Shown here: positions 32,757-41,739 of the stretch, one piece after another
Layout of the letters: the number at the start of each line of letters is the position of its first letter
Position numbering within the stretch: position 1 is the stretch's first letter
DNA from: Lachnospiraceae bacterium
GTDB lineage: Bacteria > Bacillota > Clostridia > Lachnospirales > Lachnospiraceae
DNA length: 48,765 nucleotides
Direction: 5' to 3'
Assembly: GCA_900766915.1 (NCBI GenBank)
Contig: CAAFXE010000194.1
Coordinates: forward strand, 1 to 48,765
The notes under the pieces: generated by a model
What the model was told of the DNA's origin: nothing
The model's input: the letters and a program-made list of their open reading frames with translations, nothing else
Database searches by the model: none
Translations under genes and position numbers: made by a program

Positions 32757-34874
32757 TTGGCTGGAAGAGAATATCCATTAGAGAGAACCAGAAACATTGG
32801 TATTATGGCTCATATTGATGCTGGTAAAACAACAACAACAGAGCGTATCTTATACTATACCGGTGTTAACTATAAAATTGGTGATACTCATGAAGGTACT
32901 GCAACTATGGACTGGATGGCTCAGGAACAGGAAAGAGGTATTACAATTACTTCTGCTGCTACTACCTGCCACTGGACACTGCAGGAAAACTGTAAAGCAA
33001 AACCAGGCGCTTTAGAACACCGTATCAACATCATCGACACACCAGGACACGTAGACTTCACAGTTGAAGTTGAACGTTCTCTTCGTGTATTAGACGGTGC
33101 AGTTGGTGTATTCTGTGCAAAGGGTGGTGTAGAACCACAGTCTGAAAACGTATGGCGTCAGGCTGACACATACAATGTACCACGTATGGCATTTATTAAC
33201 AAAATGGACATCCTTGGTGCAAACTTCTACGGATGTGTAGATCAGATTAAAACCCGTCTTGGTAAAAACGCAATCTGCTTACAGTTACCAATCGGTAAAG
33301 AAGATGAATTCAAAGGAATCATCGACTTATTTGAAATGAAAGCTTATATCTACAACGATGACAAGGGTGATGACATTTCTATCGTTGACATCCCGGAAGA
33401 TATGGCTGAAGAAGCTGAATTATATCATACTGAATTAGTAGAAAAAATCTGCGAATTAGATGATGATTTAATGATGATGTACCTGGAAGGTGAAGAACCA
33501 TCCGTTGAAGAACTGAAGAAGGTTCTCAGAAAAGCAACTTGTGAGTGTCAGGCAATCCCGGTTTGCTGTGGTACTGCTTACAGAAACAAAGGTGTTCAGA
33601 AACTTCTGGATGCAATCATTGAATATATGCCATCTCCAATCGACATCCCTGCAATCAAGGGTACAGATATGGACGGAAATGAAATTGAAAGACATTCTTC
33701 TGATGAAGAACCTTTCTCAGCACTTGCTTTCAAGATCATGACAGACCCATTCGTAGGTAAACTTGCATACTTCCGTGTATATTCAGGAACTATGAACTCA
33801 GGTTCTTACGTATACAACTCTACAAAAGATAAAAAAGAACGTGTTGGACGTATCCTTCAGATGCATGCAAACAAGAGACAGGAACTTGACAAAGTTTACT
33901 CCGGTGATATCGCAGCAGCTGTAGGTTTCAAGGTTACTACAACAGGTGATACAATCTGTGACGAACAGCATCCTGTAATTCTTGAGTCCATGGAATTCCC
34001 GGAACCGGTTATCGAGCTTGCTATCGAGCCTAAGACAAAAGCCGGACAGGGCAAGATGGGTGAAGCTTTAGCAAAACTTGCTGAAGAAGACCCGACATTC
34101 CGTGCTCATACAGATCAGGAAACAGGTCAGACAATCATCGCTGGTATGGGTGAACTTCACCTGGAAATCATCGTTGACCGTCTCCTTCGTGAATTCAAGG
34201 TTGAAGCTAACGTAGGTGCTCCTCAGGTAGCTTACAAAGAAACATTCACAAAAGCTGTTGACGTTGATTCTAAATACGCTAAACAGTCCGGTGGTCGTGG
34301 ACAGTACGGTCACTGTAAAGTTAAATTCGAGCCGATGGATGCCAACGGTGAAGAATTATTCAAATTCGAATCTACCGTTGTTGGTGGTGCGATTCCTAAG
34401 GAATACATCCCGGCAGTTGGTGAAGGTATCGAAGAAGCTGCTAAGTCCGGTATCCTTGCAGGATTCCCTGTACTTGGTGTACACGCTACCGTTTATGACG
34501 GATCTTATCATGAAGTTGACTCCAGTGAAATGGCATTCCACATTGCAGGATCCATGGCATTTAAGGATGCTATGCACAAAGCAGGGGCTGTATTGCTTGA
34601 GCCGATCATGAAAGTTGAAGTAACAACACCGGAAGATTACATGGGTGATGTTATCGGTGATATCAACAGTCGTCGTGGACGTATCGAAGGTATGGACGAT
34701 ATCGGTGGTGGTAAGATGATCAGAGCATATGTACCATTAGCTGAAATGTTCGGATACTCTACAGACCTTCGTTCCAGAACACAGGGTCGTGGTAACTACT
34801 CTATGTTCTTTGAAAAATATGAACAGGTTCCAAAGTCTGTTCAGGAAAAAGTTCTTGCTGCAAAAGGTAAATAA
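32757..34874 (+). CDS. fusA: Elongation factor G
   Basis: This 705-residue protein starts at TTG with AAGGAGGAA upstream. GTPase motifs are AHIDAGKTT (G1), RGITITSAAT (G2), DTPGHVDF (G3) and NKMD (G4), and domain IV has GGRGQYGHCKVKFEP. It drives ribosome translocation. Length is normal. A TTG start on such a highly expressed gene is unusual but well supported by the site and the N-terminus (AGREYPLERTRNIGIMAHIDAG). Confidence 0.97.
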   Translation: MAGREYPLERTRNIGIMAHIDAGKTTTTERILYYTGVNYKIGDTHEGTATMDWMAQEQERGITITSAATTCHWTLQENCKAKPGALEHRINIIDTPGHVDFTVEVERSLRVLDGAVGVFCAKGGVEPQSENVWRQADTYNVPRMAFINKMDILGANFYGCVDQIKTRLGKNAICLQLPIGKEDEFKGIIDLFEMKAYIYNDDKGDDISIVDIPEDMAEEAELYHTELVEKICELDDDLMMMYLEGEEPSVEELKKVLRKATCECQAIPVCCGTAYRNKGVQKLLDAIIEYMPSPIDIPAIKGTDMDGNEIERHSSDEEPFSALAFKIMTDPFVGKLAYFRVYSGTMNSGSYVYNSTKDKKERVGRILQMHANKRQELDKVYSGDIAAAVGFKVTTTGDTICDEQHPVILESMEFPEPVIELAIEPKTKAGQGKMGEALAKLAEEDPTFRAHTDQETGQTIIAGMGELHLEIIVDRLLREFKVEANVGAPQVAYKETFTKAVDVDSKYAKQSGGRGQYGHCKVKFEPMDANGEELFKFESTVVGGAIPKEYIPAVGEGIEEAAKSGILAGFPVLGVHATVYDGSYHEVDSSEMAFHIAGSMAFKDAMHKAGAVLLEPIMKVEVTTPEDYMGDVIGDINSRRGRIEGMDDIGGGKMIRAYVPLAEMFGYSTDLRSRTQGRGNYSMFFEKYEQVPKSVQEKVLAAKGK

Positions 34875-34906
34875 TTTTGCCGGGAGCTCAATGAAATAAA
34901 TTAGGC

Positions 34907-34935
34907 TTGAAAATATCTCTGATTTCTAATATAAT
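34907..34935 (+). promoter_or_regulatory. tuf promoter inside a palindrome
   Basis: TTGAAA (34907-34912) and TATAAT (34930-34935) have a 17-base spacer. A perfect inverted repeat, ATCTCTGATT (34915-34924) with AATCAGAGAT (34933-34942), spans the spacer and the -10 box. An operator or a read-through hairpin from fusA are both possible. Confidence 0.7.
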
Positions 34936-35017
34936 CAGAGATAGCCTGATTATATATATTTTATATATAGTAAAAATCAAAAAACAGTTTATCTTTTTTT
35001 AAGGAGGAAAATTCAAA

Positions 35018-36211
35018 ATGGCAAAGGCTAAGTTTGAAAGAAGCAAACCACATTGTAACATTGGTACAATTGGACACGTTGACCATGGTAAAACAACTTT
35101 AACAGCAGCTATCACAAAAACTCTTCATGACAGATTAGGTACAGGTGAAGCTGTTGCATTCGAAAACATCGACAAAGCTCCAGAAGAAAGAGAACGTGGT
35201 ATCACAATCTCTACAGCACACGTTGAATATGAAACAAACAAGAGACACTACGCTCACGTAGACTGTCCAGGACATGCCGACTATGTTAAAAACATGATCA
35301 CAGGTGCTGCTCAGATGGACGGTGCTATCTTAGTAGTAGCTGCAACTGATGGTGTTATGGCTCAGACTAAAGAACACATCCTTCTTTCTCGTCAGGTAGG
35401 TGTACCTTACATCGTAGTATTCATGAACAAATGTGATATGGTAGACGACGAAGAATTACTTGAATTAGTAGATATGGAAATCCGTGAACTCTTAAATGAG
35501 TATGATTTCCCAGGCGATGATACACCAATCATCCAGGGTTCTGCTTTAAAAGCTCTTGAAGATCCAAGCAGCGAATGGGGTGACAAGATCCTTGAACTCA
35601 TGGATGCAGTTGATGAATGGGTTCCAGATCCACAGCGTGCAACAGACCAGCCATTCCTTATGCCAGTAGAAGACGTATTCACAATCACAGGTCGTGGTAC
35701 AGTTGCTACAGGTAGAGTAGAACGTGGTGTTCTTCACTTAAACGACGAAGTTGAAATCGTTGGTGTTAAAGAAGAAACAAGAAAAACTGTTGTAACAGGT
35801 ATCGAAATGTTCCGTAAACTCCTTGACGAAGCTCAGGCTGGTGATAACATCGGTGCTCTTCTTCGTGGTGTTCAGAGAACAGATATCGTTCGTGGACAGG
35901 TTCTCGTTAAACCAGGCACAGTAAAATGCCATACAAAATTCACAGCTCAGGTTTATGTATTAACAAAAGACGAAGGTGGACGTCATACTCCATTCTTCAA
36001 CAACTATCGTCCACAGTTCTACTTCAGAACAACAGACGTAACTGGTGTATGTAACTTACCAGAAGGTACAGAAATGTGCATGCCAGGTGATAACGTAGAA
36101 ATGACAATCGAACTGATCCATCCAATCGCTATGGAACAGGGTCTTACATTCGCTATCCGTGAAGGTGGACGTACTGTAGGTTCAGGCCGTGTTGCTACTA
36201 TCATTGAATAA
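35018..36211 (+). CDS. tuf: Elongation factor Tu
   Basis: This 397-residue protein has normal length, with GHVDHGKTTL, RGITISTAHVEYET, DCPGHADYVKNMITGAAQMDGA, NKCD and the C-terminal EGGRTVGSGRVATIIE. AAGGAGG precedes the ATG. The last 17 sense codons, the stop and three further bases are repeated exactly at 48319-48375, so the 3' end is the integration site of the mobile element. The coding sequence stays intact. Confidence 0.98.
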   Translation: MAKAKFERSKPHCNIGTIGHVDHGKTTLTAAITKTLHDRLGTGEAVAFENIDKAPEERERGITISTAHVEYETNKRHYAHVDCPGHADYVKNMITGAAQMDGAILVVAATDGVMAQTKEHILLSRQVGVPYIVVFMNKCDMVDDEELLELVDMEIRELLNEYDFPGDDTPIIQGSALKALEDPSSEWGDKILELMDAVDEWVPDPQRATDQPFLMPVEDVFTITGRGTVATGRVERGVLHLNDEVEIVGVKEETRKTVVTGIEMFRKLLDEAQAGDNIGALLRGVQRTDIVRGQVLVKPGTVKCHTKFTAQVYVLTKDEGGRHTPFFNNYRPQFYFRTTDVTGVCNLPEGTEMCMPGDNVEMTIELIHPIAMEQGLTFAIREGGRTVGSGRVATIIE

Positions 36212-36213
36212 TT
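36157..36213 (+). repeat. Left attachment repeat (attL) in tuf
   Basis: These 57 bases are identical to 48319-48375. They cover the last tuf codons, the TAA stop and three more bases. Confidence 0.92.
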
Positions 36214-36246
36214 TATAATTTAGTTATCATAACGACAATTATAATG

Positions 36247-36276
36247 CCCCGGAAACTTAGGTTTCCGGGGTTCTTT
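36247..36276 (+). terminator. Terminator just downstream of tuf, inside the element
   Basis: CCCCGGAAAC (36247-36256) pairs with GTTTCCGGGG (36261-36270), with a TTAG loop, followed by TTCTTT. It lies on the element side of the direct repeat, so the element seems to supply tuf with a terminator. Confidence 0.88.
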
Positions 36277-36341
36277 GTTGTGTAAAGAATAGCGAATAAT
36301 AAGAAAAACAGCCGATGAGATTTTGACTCACCGACTGTTTA

Positions 36342-36361
36342 TGATAACAGTATGATAACAA
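36342..36361. repeat. Left paired TGATAACA sites
   Basis: TGATAACA occurs twice with an 11-base period. An identically spaced, identically oriented pair lies inside the right end at 48199-48217. These are likely arm-type sites for the integrase N-terminal domain. Confidence 0.6.
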
Positions 36362-36375
36362 AATATAAAAACTGA

Positions 36376-36885
36376 TTACAAATAGTCCTCAATTCGTACA
36401 TTAAATAATGCCAATGTATCTTCCAGCCACATCTGATAGTCGTCTTCATCCATTAGTCCGGAAGCAAGTTTTTCATTGACCTTGTTCCAATCAGGAATGA
36501 AAGTGGCAATCTGCGGATTTTTAATTTCTAAAGATAAATGAGCCGTAAGCCGACCATCTTTTTCTGAGAAAATTGTTTTGCCATCTATCGGGATTCCCCT
36601 GCGATCTAAATCAATCAATATTGAGATAAAATCTGCAAAAGTTTTCACAGTGAGCTTTCTCGGAGCAGGAATACTCAATCCCAATAAGTAGTCCAGGGAA
36701 ATGTGCAATATATCACAAAATTTTACAATGATTTCTGCTGGCGGTTCACTGTATCCGTTTTCATAATTGGAATATGCAGAGTTGGATAAGCCAAGTTTTT
36801 TTGCCATATCTCGTTGACTGACTGCTGCATTAGTGCGAGCTGTCTTCATTTTTTTACCTACTTCTAAGTATTCACTAAGCTTCAT
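36376..36885 (-). CDS. XRE family transcriptional regulator
   Basis: This 169-residue protein has an N-terminal helix-turn-helix (AVSQRDMAKKLGLSNSAYSNYENGYSEP) and a C-terminal domain of about 90 residues of unknown role. It is divergent from the excisionase-integrase genes, the classic position of an element repressor. A good AAGGAGGG site lies before the ATG on the minus strand. Palindromes in the divergent region are candidate operators. Confidence 0.85.
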   Translation of the reverse strand: MKLSEYLEVGKKMKTARTNAAVSQRDMAKKLGLSNSAYSNYENGYSEPPAEIIVKFCDILHISLDYLLGLSIPAPRKLTVKTFADFISILIDLDRRGIPIDGKTIFSEKDGRLTAHLSLEIKNPQIATFIPDWNKVNEKLASGLMDEDDYQMWLEDTLALFNVRIEDYL

Positions 36886-36939
36886 GGTATGCCCTCCTTA
36901 TTCTAATGAATACATTAACATATAAAAATACAAAAAACA

Positions 36940-37032
36940 ATGTAAACATTACATAAAATTAAATAAAATAGATTGACAAACAAAATAATATGTAATATCT
37001 TAAAAATACATAATAACTTGTAATAATACAAG
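36940..37032. promoter_or_regulatory. Divergent control region: promoter and operator-like palindromes
   Basis: TTGACA (36973-36978) and TATCTT (36996-37001), 17 bases apart, face the excisionase gene. Perfect palindromes flank them: ATGTAA-ACA-TTACAT (36940-36954) and CTTGTA-ATAA-TACAAG (37017-37032). Both share a TGTAAT-like half-site with the sequence around 36990. They are likely sites for the XRE repressor. Confidence 0.6.
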
Positions 37033-37057
37033 AAACAGAATGAAGGAGGTGAATTAA

Positions 37058-37249
37058 ATGCAAAACAAATATATGATGGACGTCAATGACGTTGTCAGAG
37101 AACTAGGGGTATCAAAAAGCAAAGCATATCAGATTCTCAGACAGTTAAACAAATCACTAGAAGAGGAAGGATATACCGCTATTGCAGGAAAGATTCCAAG
37201 ACCTTATTGGGAAACAAAATTTTACGGATACTCAAAGATTGCAGTATAA
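37058..37249 (+). CDS. xis: Excisionase-like helix-turn-helix protein
   Basis: This 63-residue basic protein has a winged-helix core (DVVRELGVSKSKAYQILRQLNKSLEEEG) and ends with IPRPYWETKFYGY, a common pattern for small Xis proteins beside Clostridial integrases. GAAGGAGGTG precedes the ATG. The integrase starts 16 bases downstream. It would direct the integrase towards excision. Confidence 0.78.
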   Translation: MQNKYMMDVNDVVRELGVSKSKAYQILRQLNKSLEEEGYTAIAGKIPRPYWETKFYGYSKIAV

Positions 37250-37264
37250 GAGAAAGGAGAGGAG

Positions 37265-38353
37265 ATGTCTGTTTACAGAGACAAAAAGCAGGGAACCTGG
37301 TACGTTTCTTTCCGTTATGTCGATTGGACCGGAGAGAAAAAACAAAAGATGAAAAGAGGGTTCCGTACTAAAAAAGAGGCACAAAATTATGAAGCAGAGT
37401 TTAAGAACAAGGCTACGGCTAACATGGACATGATGCTTGGTAGTTTTGTGGAAGTGTACTTTCAGGATAAGAAAAATGAACTGAAAGGAAACTCAATCAA
37501 AAATAAGAAGCATATGATCAATACCCATGTACTTCCGTATTTTGAAAATCGCAAGATGAATGAAGTAACGCCTGCAGATATTATTCAATGGCAGAATAAG
37601 ATCCATGAGAAGAATTTGAGCAAAACTTATGAGCGGATGATACAAAATCAGCTTACAGCACTCTTTAATCATGCTGAAAAAATCTATAATCTGCAGAATA
37701 ATCCATGTAAGAAAGTTAAAAAGATGGGAAAATCAGATGCTGATAAAATGGAATTCTGGACAAAAGAGGAATATGACAAGTTTTGCTCCATGCTTGAAGC
37801 TGGTTCAGATATTTACCTGATGGCGGAGATATTGTTTTGGACTGGGATGAGAGAGGGAGAACTTCTGGCATTAACGAGAAAAGATTTTGATCTGCAGAAT
37901 AATCTTATCTTTATCAGTAAGACCTATTATCGACTGGAAGGTCAAGATGTCATTACATCGCCTAAGACTGAAACCTCAAACAGAACGATTACAATTCCTG
38001 AGTTCTTGAAGGAGGAAATCCGAGAATATATTGATAAACATTATGGAATGCCTGAGGATGAAAGATTATTTCCAATCGTGGCAAGAACATTGCAGAAAAG
38101 AATGAAAGAACTGATGGAAAAGGCAGGAGTAAAGAAAATACGAGTTCATGATTTTCGCCATAGCCATGTTGCATATCTGATCAATCAGGGAGTGCAACCA
38201 CTGATTATCAAAGAAAGATTGGGACATCGGGATATCAAAATTACGCTGAATACGTATGGACATCTTTATCCAAGTCAACAGAAACAGGTGGCGGATATGC
38301 TTGATGAAAACAGAAAAGAAAAAGTCCCAACAGCGCCAACTGTCAGGACTTGA
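37265..38353 (+). CDS. int: Tyrosine recombinase/integrase
   Basis: This 362-residue protein has an AP2-like arm-binding N-terminus (SVYRDKKQGTWYVSFRYVDWTG), a SAM-like core-binding domain (about 57-150) and the catalytic domain. All catalytic residues are visible: R196 (TGMREGE), K234 (SPKTE), H295 and R298 (HDFRHS), H321 (LGHRD) and Y331 (NTYGHL). It is close to Tn916-type integrases. The gene lies next to the left repeat, and the TGATAACA pairs at each end are its probable arm sites. Confidence 0.93.
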   Translation: MSVYRDKKQGTWYVSFRYVDWTGEKKQKMKRGFRTKKEAQNYEAEFKNKATANMDMMLGSFVEVYFQDKKNELKGNSIKNKKHMINTHVLPYFENRKMNEVTPADIIQWQNKIHEKNLSKTYERMIQNQLTALFNHAEKIYNLQNNPCKKVKKMGKSDADKMEFWTKEEYDKFCSMLEAGSDIYLMAEILFWTGMREGELLALTRKDFDLQNNLIFISKTYYRLEGQDVITSPKTETSNRTITIPEFLKEEIREYIDKHYGMPEDERLFPIVARTLQKRMKELMEKAGVKKIRVHDFRHSHVAYLINQGVQPLIIKERLGHRDIKITLNTYGHLYPSQQKQVADMLDENRKEKVPTAPTVRT

Positions 38354-38360
38354 GATAACC

Positions 38361-38445
38361 GGAAAATCCTCTGTTATCTAAAGTTATCGCAAAAAGTTGC
38401 GATAGCTATGTACTAGCAATACAAGTATAGCAGAGGATTTCTCCG
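38361..38445. repeat. Nested palindrome after the integrase gene
   Basis: GGAAAATCCTCTG (38361-38373) pairs with CAGAGGATTTCTCC (38431-38444) with one bulge. Inside lie a perfect TATCGCAA-AAAG-TTGCGATA hairpin (38385-38404) and GCTAT/ATAGC arms. No T-run follows, so it is not a simple terminator. It sits directly upstream of the RepA-like gene and may be a replication-control or origin structure. Confidence 0.55.
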
Positions 38446-38477
38446 GTATCAATTAGAAAATTGAATTTGGAGGAACA

Positions 38478-39458
38478 ATGGAAGAAAAGAAAACTGAACT
38501 GAAAATCATAAAGATGTCGGAAATACAATCGCAGGAGATTGAATGGCTCTGGTTTCCGTATATTCCCTATGGAAAACTGACAATCATCCAAGGGGATCCA
38601 GGTGATGGAAAGACAACTATGGTACTGAATTTGGCTGCAAAGCTGTCAAAAGGGGAAGCATTAGACAAGGATATTGATATCAAGGAGCCCATAATTGTGA
38701 TCTATCAGACTGCAGAGGACGGTCTTGCCGATACGGTGAAGCCAAGACTGGAGCTTGCAGGAGCGGATTGTGAGCAGATTATCGTTATTGATGAAAGTGA
38801 CAAATCGCTTTCCATGGCAGATGAACGCTTGGAAGAAGCTATACAGACAACGGGAGCAAAGCTTTTGATCTTAGACCCGATACAAGCCTATCTGGGTGGC
38901 GGAATGGATATGAACAGGGCAAATGAAGCCAGAGACATGACGAAAAAGCTGGGGGCATTGGCAGAGAAATATAAATGTGCAATCGTGCTCATCGGTCATA
39001 TGAACAAGACTTCAGGGAACAAAGCAGCCTACCGGGGCATGGGCTCCATTGATTTCTTTGCAGTAGCAAGAAGCGTACTTCTGGTCGGCCGAATAGAAGG
39101 GGAACCAAATATCCGGGCAGTTGTTCAGATAAAGAATAATCTGTCAGCGTTTGGTCATCCAAAGGCATTTGCATTATCAGAAGCAGGCTTTCGATGGTTA
39201 GGGGATTATGATATGACTGCAGACGAAATCCTTGGCGGTATTGCTCCAAAAGCAAATAAGCTGGAGCATGCAAAGCAGCTGCTTCGGGAGCTGGCAGAAA
39301 CTTCCAATGCAGTGCAGAGTAATGAGATTTTTGATATGGCTGAGGAACAGGGAATTTCCAAAAGAACATTGGAAAGTGCCAAAAAGGAGTTAGGTATTCG
39401 GGCTAAGAAAATCAATAACTCATGGTATTGGGAACTGGATAGGATGAAGTTGAATTAA
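38478..39458 (+). CDS. RepA-like AAA ATPase/helicase
   Basis: This 326-residue protein is a RecA-fold ATPase of the RepA (RSF1010-like) hexameric helicase family. Walker A GDPGDGKTT lies at residues 39-47, Walker B in KLLILDPIQAY, and LIGHMNK and RGMGSIDFFAVARSVLLV are also typical. A C-terminal winged-helix part (VQSNEIFDMAEEQGISKRTLESAKKELG) may bind DNA. It would allow autonomous replication of the excised or transferred element. GGAGGAAC precedes the ATG. Confidence 0.85.
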   Translation: MEEKKTELKIIKMSEIQSQEIEWLWFPYIPYGKLTIIQGDPGDGKTTMVLNLAAKLSKGEALDKDIDIKEPIIVIYQTAEDGLADTVKPRLELAGADCEQIIVIDESDKSLSMADERLEEAIQTTGAKLLILDPIQAYLGGGMDMNRANEARDMTKKLGALAEKYKCAIVLIGHMNKTSGNKAAYRGMGSIDFFAVARSVLLVGRIEGEPNIRAVVQIKNNLSAFGHPKAFALSEAGFRWLGDYDMTADEILGGIAPKANKLEHAKQLLRELAETSNAVQSNEIFDMAEEQGISKRTLESAKKELGIRAKKINNSWYWELDRMKLN

Positions 39459-39569
39459 GGGAAGAACGCAACAATGCAGACTATATAGAATTTGCGGAGA
39501 TGAACCTTGCAAGGTTGCAAAGTCTATAGACATTGCGTTGTTGCGGTCTTGATAGAAAGGATGGATAGA

Positions 39570-39803
39570 TTGAAAAATATACAGATTTCCGAGGAATTAT
39601 TCTATGCACTACTGAAATATCACCTGGCAGATCTGGATGATGTTTTACCGGAGATTAAGCAAGGATTAGAAAGAAAATTGGAATCCATGGTCAAGCGGGA
39701 ATTATATGTGAAATATAAAACCGCACCAACAGAGGAAGAAAGAGAAGCAGCAAGACAAAAGTATCTGGATAAGGTAGGGATTCATCAAAGATTCCGGTGG
39801 TAG
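39570..39803 (+). CDS. Small conserved mobile-element protein
   Basis: This 77-residue protein begins at TTG 39570, reading KNIQISEELFYALLKYHLADLDD, and ends GIHQRFRW. AAAGG lies 9 bases before the TTG but abuts the ATG at 39561, so the TTG is favoured. The sequence is highly charged and helical. Relatives are common beside relaxase genes in Clostridial elements, where they carry no assigned role. An imperfect inverted repeat (about 39464-39552) lies just upstream. Confidence 0.65.
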   Translation: MKNIQISEELFYALLKYHLADLDDVLPEIKQGLERKLESMVKRELYVKYKTAPTEEEREAARQKYLDKVGIHQRFRW

Positions 39804-39823
39804 ATTTTCTTTATTGTGTACGA

Positions 39824-40106
39824 CCTGGGCGTGGCACGCTCAGGTGTAAATAACCAGAGAGTCAACTTATATTTTGAAAAAGTCAGTTGAAAAAATGAGT
39901 CGACTTTTTAAGTTGACTAAAAATCTTGGATTTGGTGGTTTTAGGCAGTTTTTGCTGGGATTTTCTTGTTTTTGCTTCATTGAATCCCTTTTATAAGCCC
40001 TCGGCGTTTGAGAGCGAAATACACCCATCGCACAAACCTTCGGTTTATGCTCAAGGGTATTTCGCCCTGCCGGGAGCTAAGCCACGCAAGCGTGTCTTAC
40101 AAACGC
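39824..40106. other. Candidate origin of transfer (oriT) region
   Basis: This gene-free stretch before the relaxase is full of inverted repeats. CCTGGGCGTG-G-CACGCTCAGG lies at 39824-39844. AGTCAACTT (39860-39868) pairs with AAGTTGACT (39910-39918). A nested set spans 40004-40106: GCGTTTG with CAAACGC, GCGAAATACACCC with GGGTATTTCGC, AAACC-TTC-GGTTT, and CCACGC-AA-GCGTGT. Such clusters ahead of mob genes mark oriT. The nick site was not identified. Confidence 0.6.
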
Positions 40107-40213
40107 TGACGCATTTGTGTTTATGCCGGATACGGCAATGAGTTCGTAAACGGATGCCTATGCATCCACTCACAATAGAATAAATATTATCAATTATACA
40201 AAGAAAGGGGAGA

Positions 40214-41731
40214 ATGCCTATTGTAAGAAATTCATTTATACAGATGTCAAAACTGACAAATCTAAAAGGCAGGATTAATTATATTTCCAGTTATGCAAGA
40301 CAGGAAAATTTGTACGCAGTTTATGAAACTACTGACCGGAAATTTTGGACGGAACTGGCCAGACACAATCAGGAAGAATTTAGGAAAAGTGGTGCGGAGG
40401 GACAGTGCATTGAAGCAAGGGAACTGATTATTGCATTACCAGAAAGTTTCGTAGATTATGAGCCGGACAAGCTGCTGAGACTTTTTACAGAGCATTTTAA
40501 GCAGAATTACGGAGTGGAGTGTAATGCGGCATTGCACCATAACAAACGCAAGACAAATTATCATATCCATCTTATTTTTTCAGAGCGAAAACTACTTGAT
40601 GAACCGGTAGAAAAGATTGCCAAACGCAATATGTTTTATGATGAGAACGGAAAACATGTACGCACAAAAAAAGAAATACTGGATGAAGCAGGACAGGTTC
40701 GGTATGGATGCAGGATTATTCCTAAAGGCAAATTGTATGAGCGAGAAATTTTTTCTATAAAGGATAGTCGGTTTAAGAGTGACCATTTCCTTGATGAAGT
40801 GAAACGATCCTATACAGATCTTATCAATTTATATGCAAAGGATGATAAGGACCGCTTACATGTATTTGATAGAAATGGTATTTATCTGCAAATGAAGAAG
40901 ATTGGAAAGAATAATCCGAAGGCGGAACAGATTGAGAAAGATAACGAGGTGCGTACCATGTGGAATGAGACAGTGGACAGGGCATTGATCAGTGGAGTAC
41001 CTGAAAACGAGATTATGAAAGTTAAGCAGACTGAAATCAGTCAGAAAGTGAAGACTTCCATTCAGAACTCAGGCAGGAAGCCGGCTTTATATGCTGATTT
41101 GATCAGAATGGCAATATTTGCATTGGAAGTTTTGATTACCAAAGCATTCAAAGTTGCATTGGGATTGATCGAAAAAACGTTAGGCCTAAGAAATGACGAA
41201 GCTGAGAAGATAAGTATAGAAGCACCATGCGATAGAGGAATGATTACGAATGAAAAAAAGATGGATAAACCGGTGCAATCAATACTGGCGTCTAATTATA
41301 CACGTCTTTCGGAAATTCATGACAAGTTGGAACGACAGAATCAGGCAATTTTTCAGAAGGAGAAAGAGCTTAGTTATCTGAATTGTGAGATGGCTAATAT
41401 AAAAGGTATTTTCAAGGGGAAAAAGAGAAAGGAGCTGCAGGAAAATATTGATCAGCTTCAAATCCAAATTGAAAATATGAAAAAAAGACTTTCCCATATC
41501 GTTCAAGAAAATGGTTACAAAAATGTGAAAGAGTTCTTGAAAGAATATATGACTGCCAGGTCAGAATACAGTGATTATAAAGCGTCTGTTATCCAATGGG
41601 AAAGGCAGAATGCTAAGAAAAAGGAAGAAGAAAGCATTGCAGCAATTTTGAAATATTATGAGAAGCAGTCAAAGCAACTGAATGATAATGAAAGGAGCTG
41701 TTACCGGAATGATAGCAGGGGCAGCAGATAG
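40214..41731 (+). CDS. MobA/MobL family relaxase
   Basis: This 505-residue protein has the N-terminal relaxase domain: REL.IALPESF, then LHHNKRKTNYHIHLIFSER, where H108-H109 and H117-x-H119 form the metal-binding triad, and an expected tyrosine near the start (NYISSYAR). The region from about 350 to 480 is a long coiled coil. It would nick oriT and pilot single-stranded DNA. AAAGGGGAG precedes the ATG. No coupling protein is encoded, which fits an element mobilized by others. Confidence 0.82.
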   Translation: MPIVRNSFIQMSKLTNLKGRINYISSYARQENLYAVYETTDRKFWTELARHNQEEFRKSGAEGQCIEARELIIALPESFVDYEPDKLLRLFTEHFKQNYGVECNAALHHNKRKTNYHIHLIFSERKLLDEPVEKIAKRNMFYDENGKHVRTKKEILDEAGQVRYGCRIIPKGKLYEREIFSIKDSRFKSDHFLDEVKRSYTDLINLYAKDDKDRLHVFDRNGIYLQMKKIGKNNPKAEQIEKDNEVRTMWNETVDRALISGVPENEIMKVKQTEISQKVKTSIQNSGRKPALYADLIRMAIFALEVLITKAFKVALGLIEKTLGLRNDEAEKISIEAPCDRGMITNEKKMDKPVQSILASNYTRLSEIHDKLERQNQAIFQKEKELSYLNCEMANIKGIFKGKKRKELQENIDQLQIQIENMKKRLSHIVQENGYKNVKEFLKEYMTARSEYSDYKASVIQWERQNAKKKEEESIAAILKYYEKQSKQLNDNERSCYRNDSRGSR

Positions 41732-41739
41732 GAGGAAAA

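Noticed and set aside
39926..40141. 71-residue frame upstream of the relaxase
   Set aside because: It runs through the nested inverted repeats of the oriT-like region, has no clear ribosome binding site, and reads like translated structured DNA.
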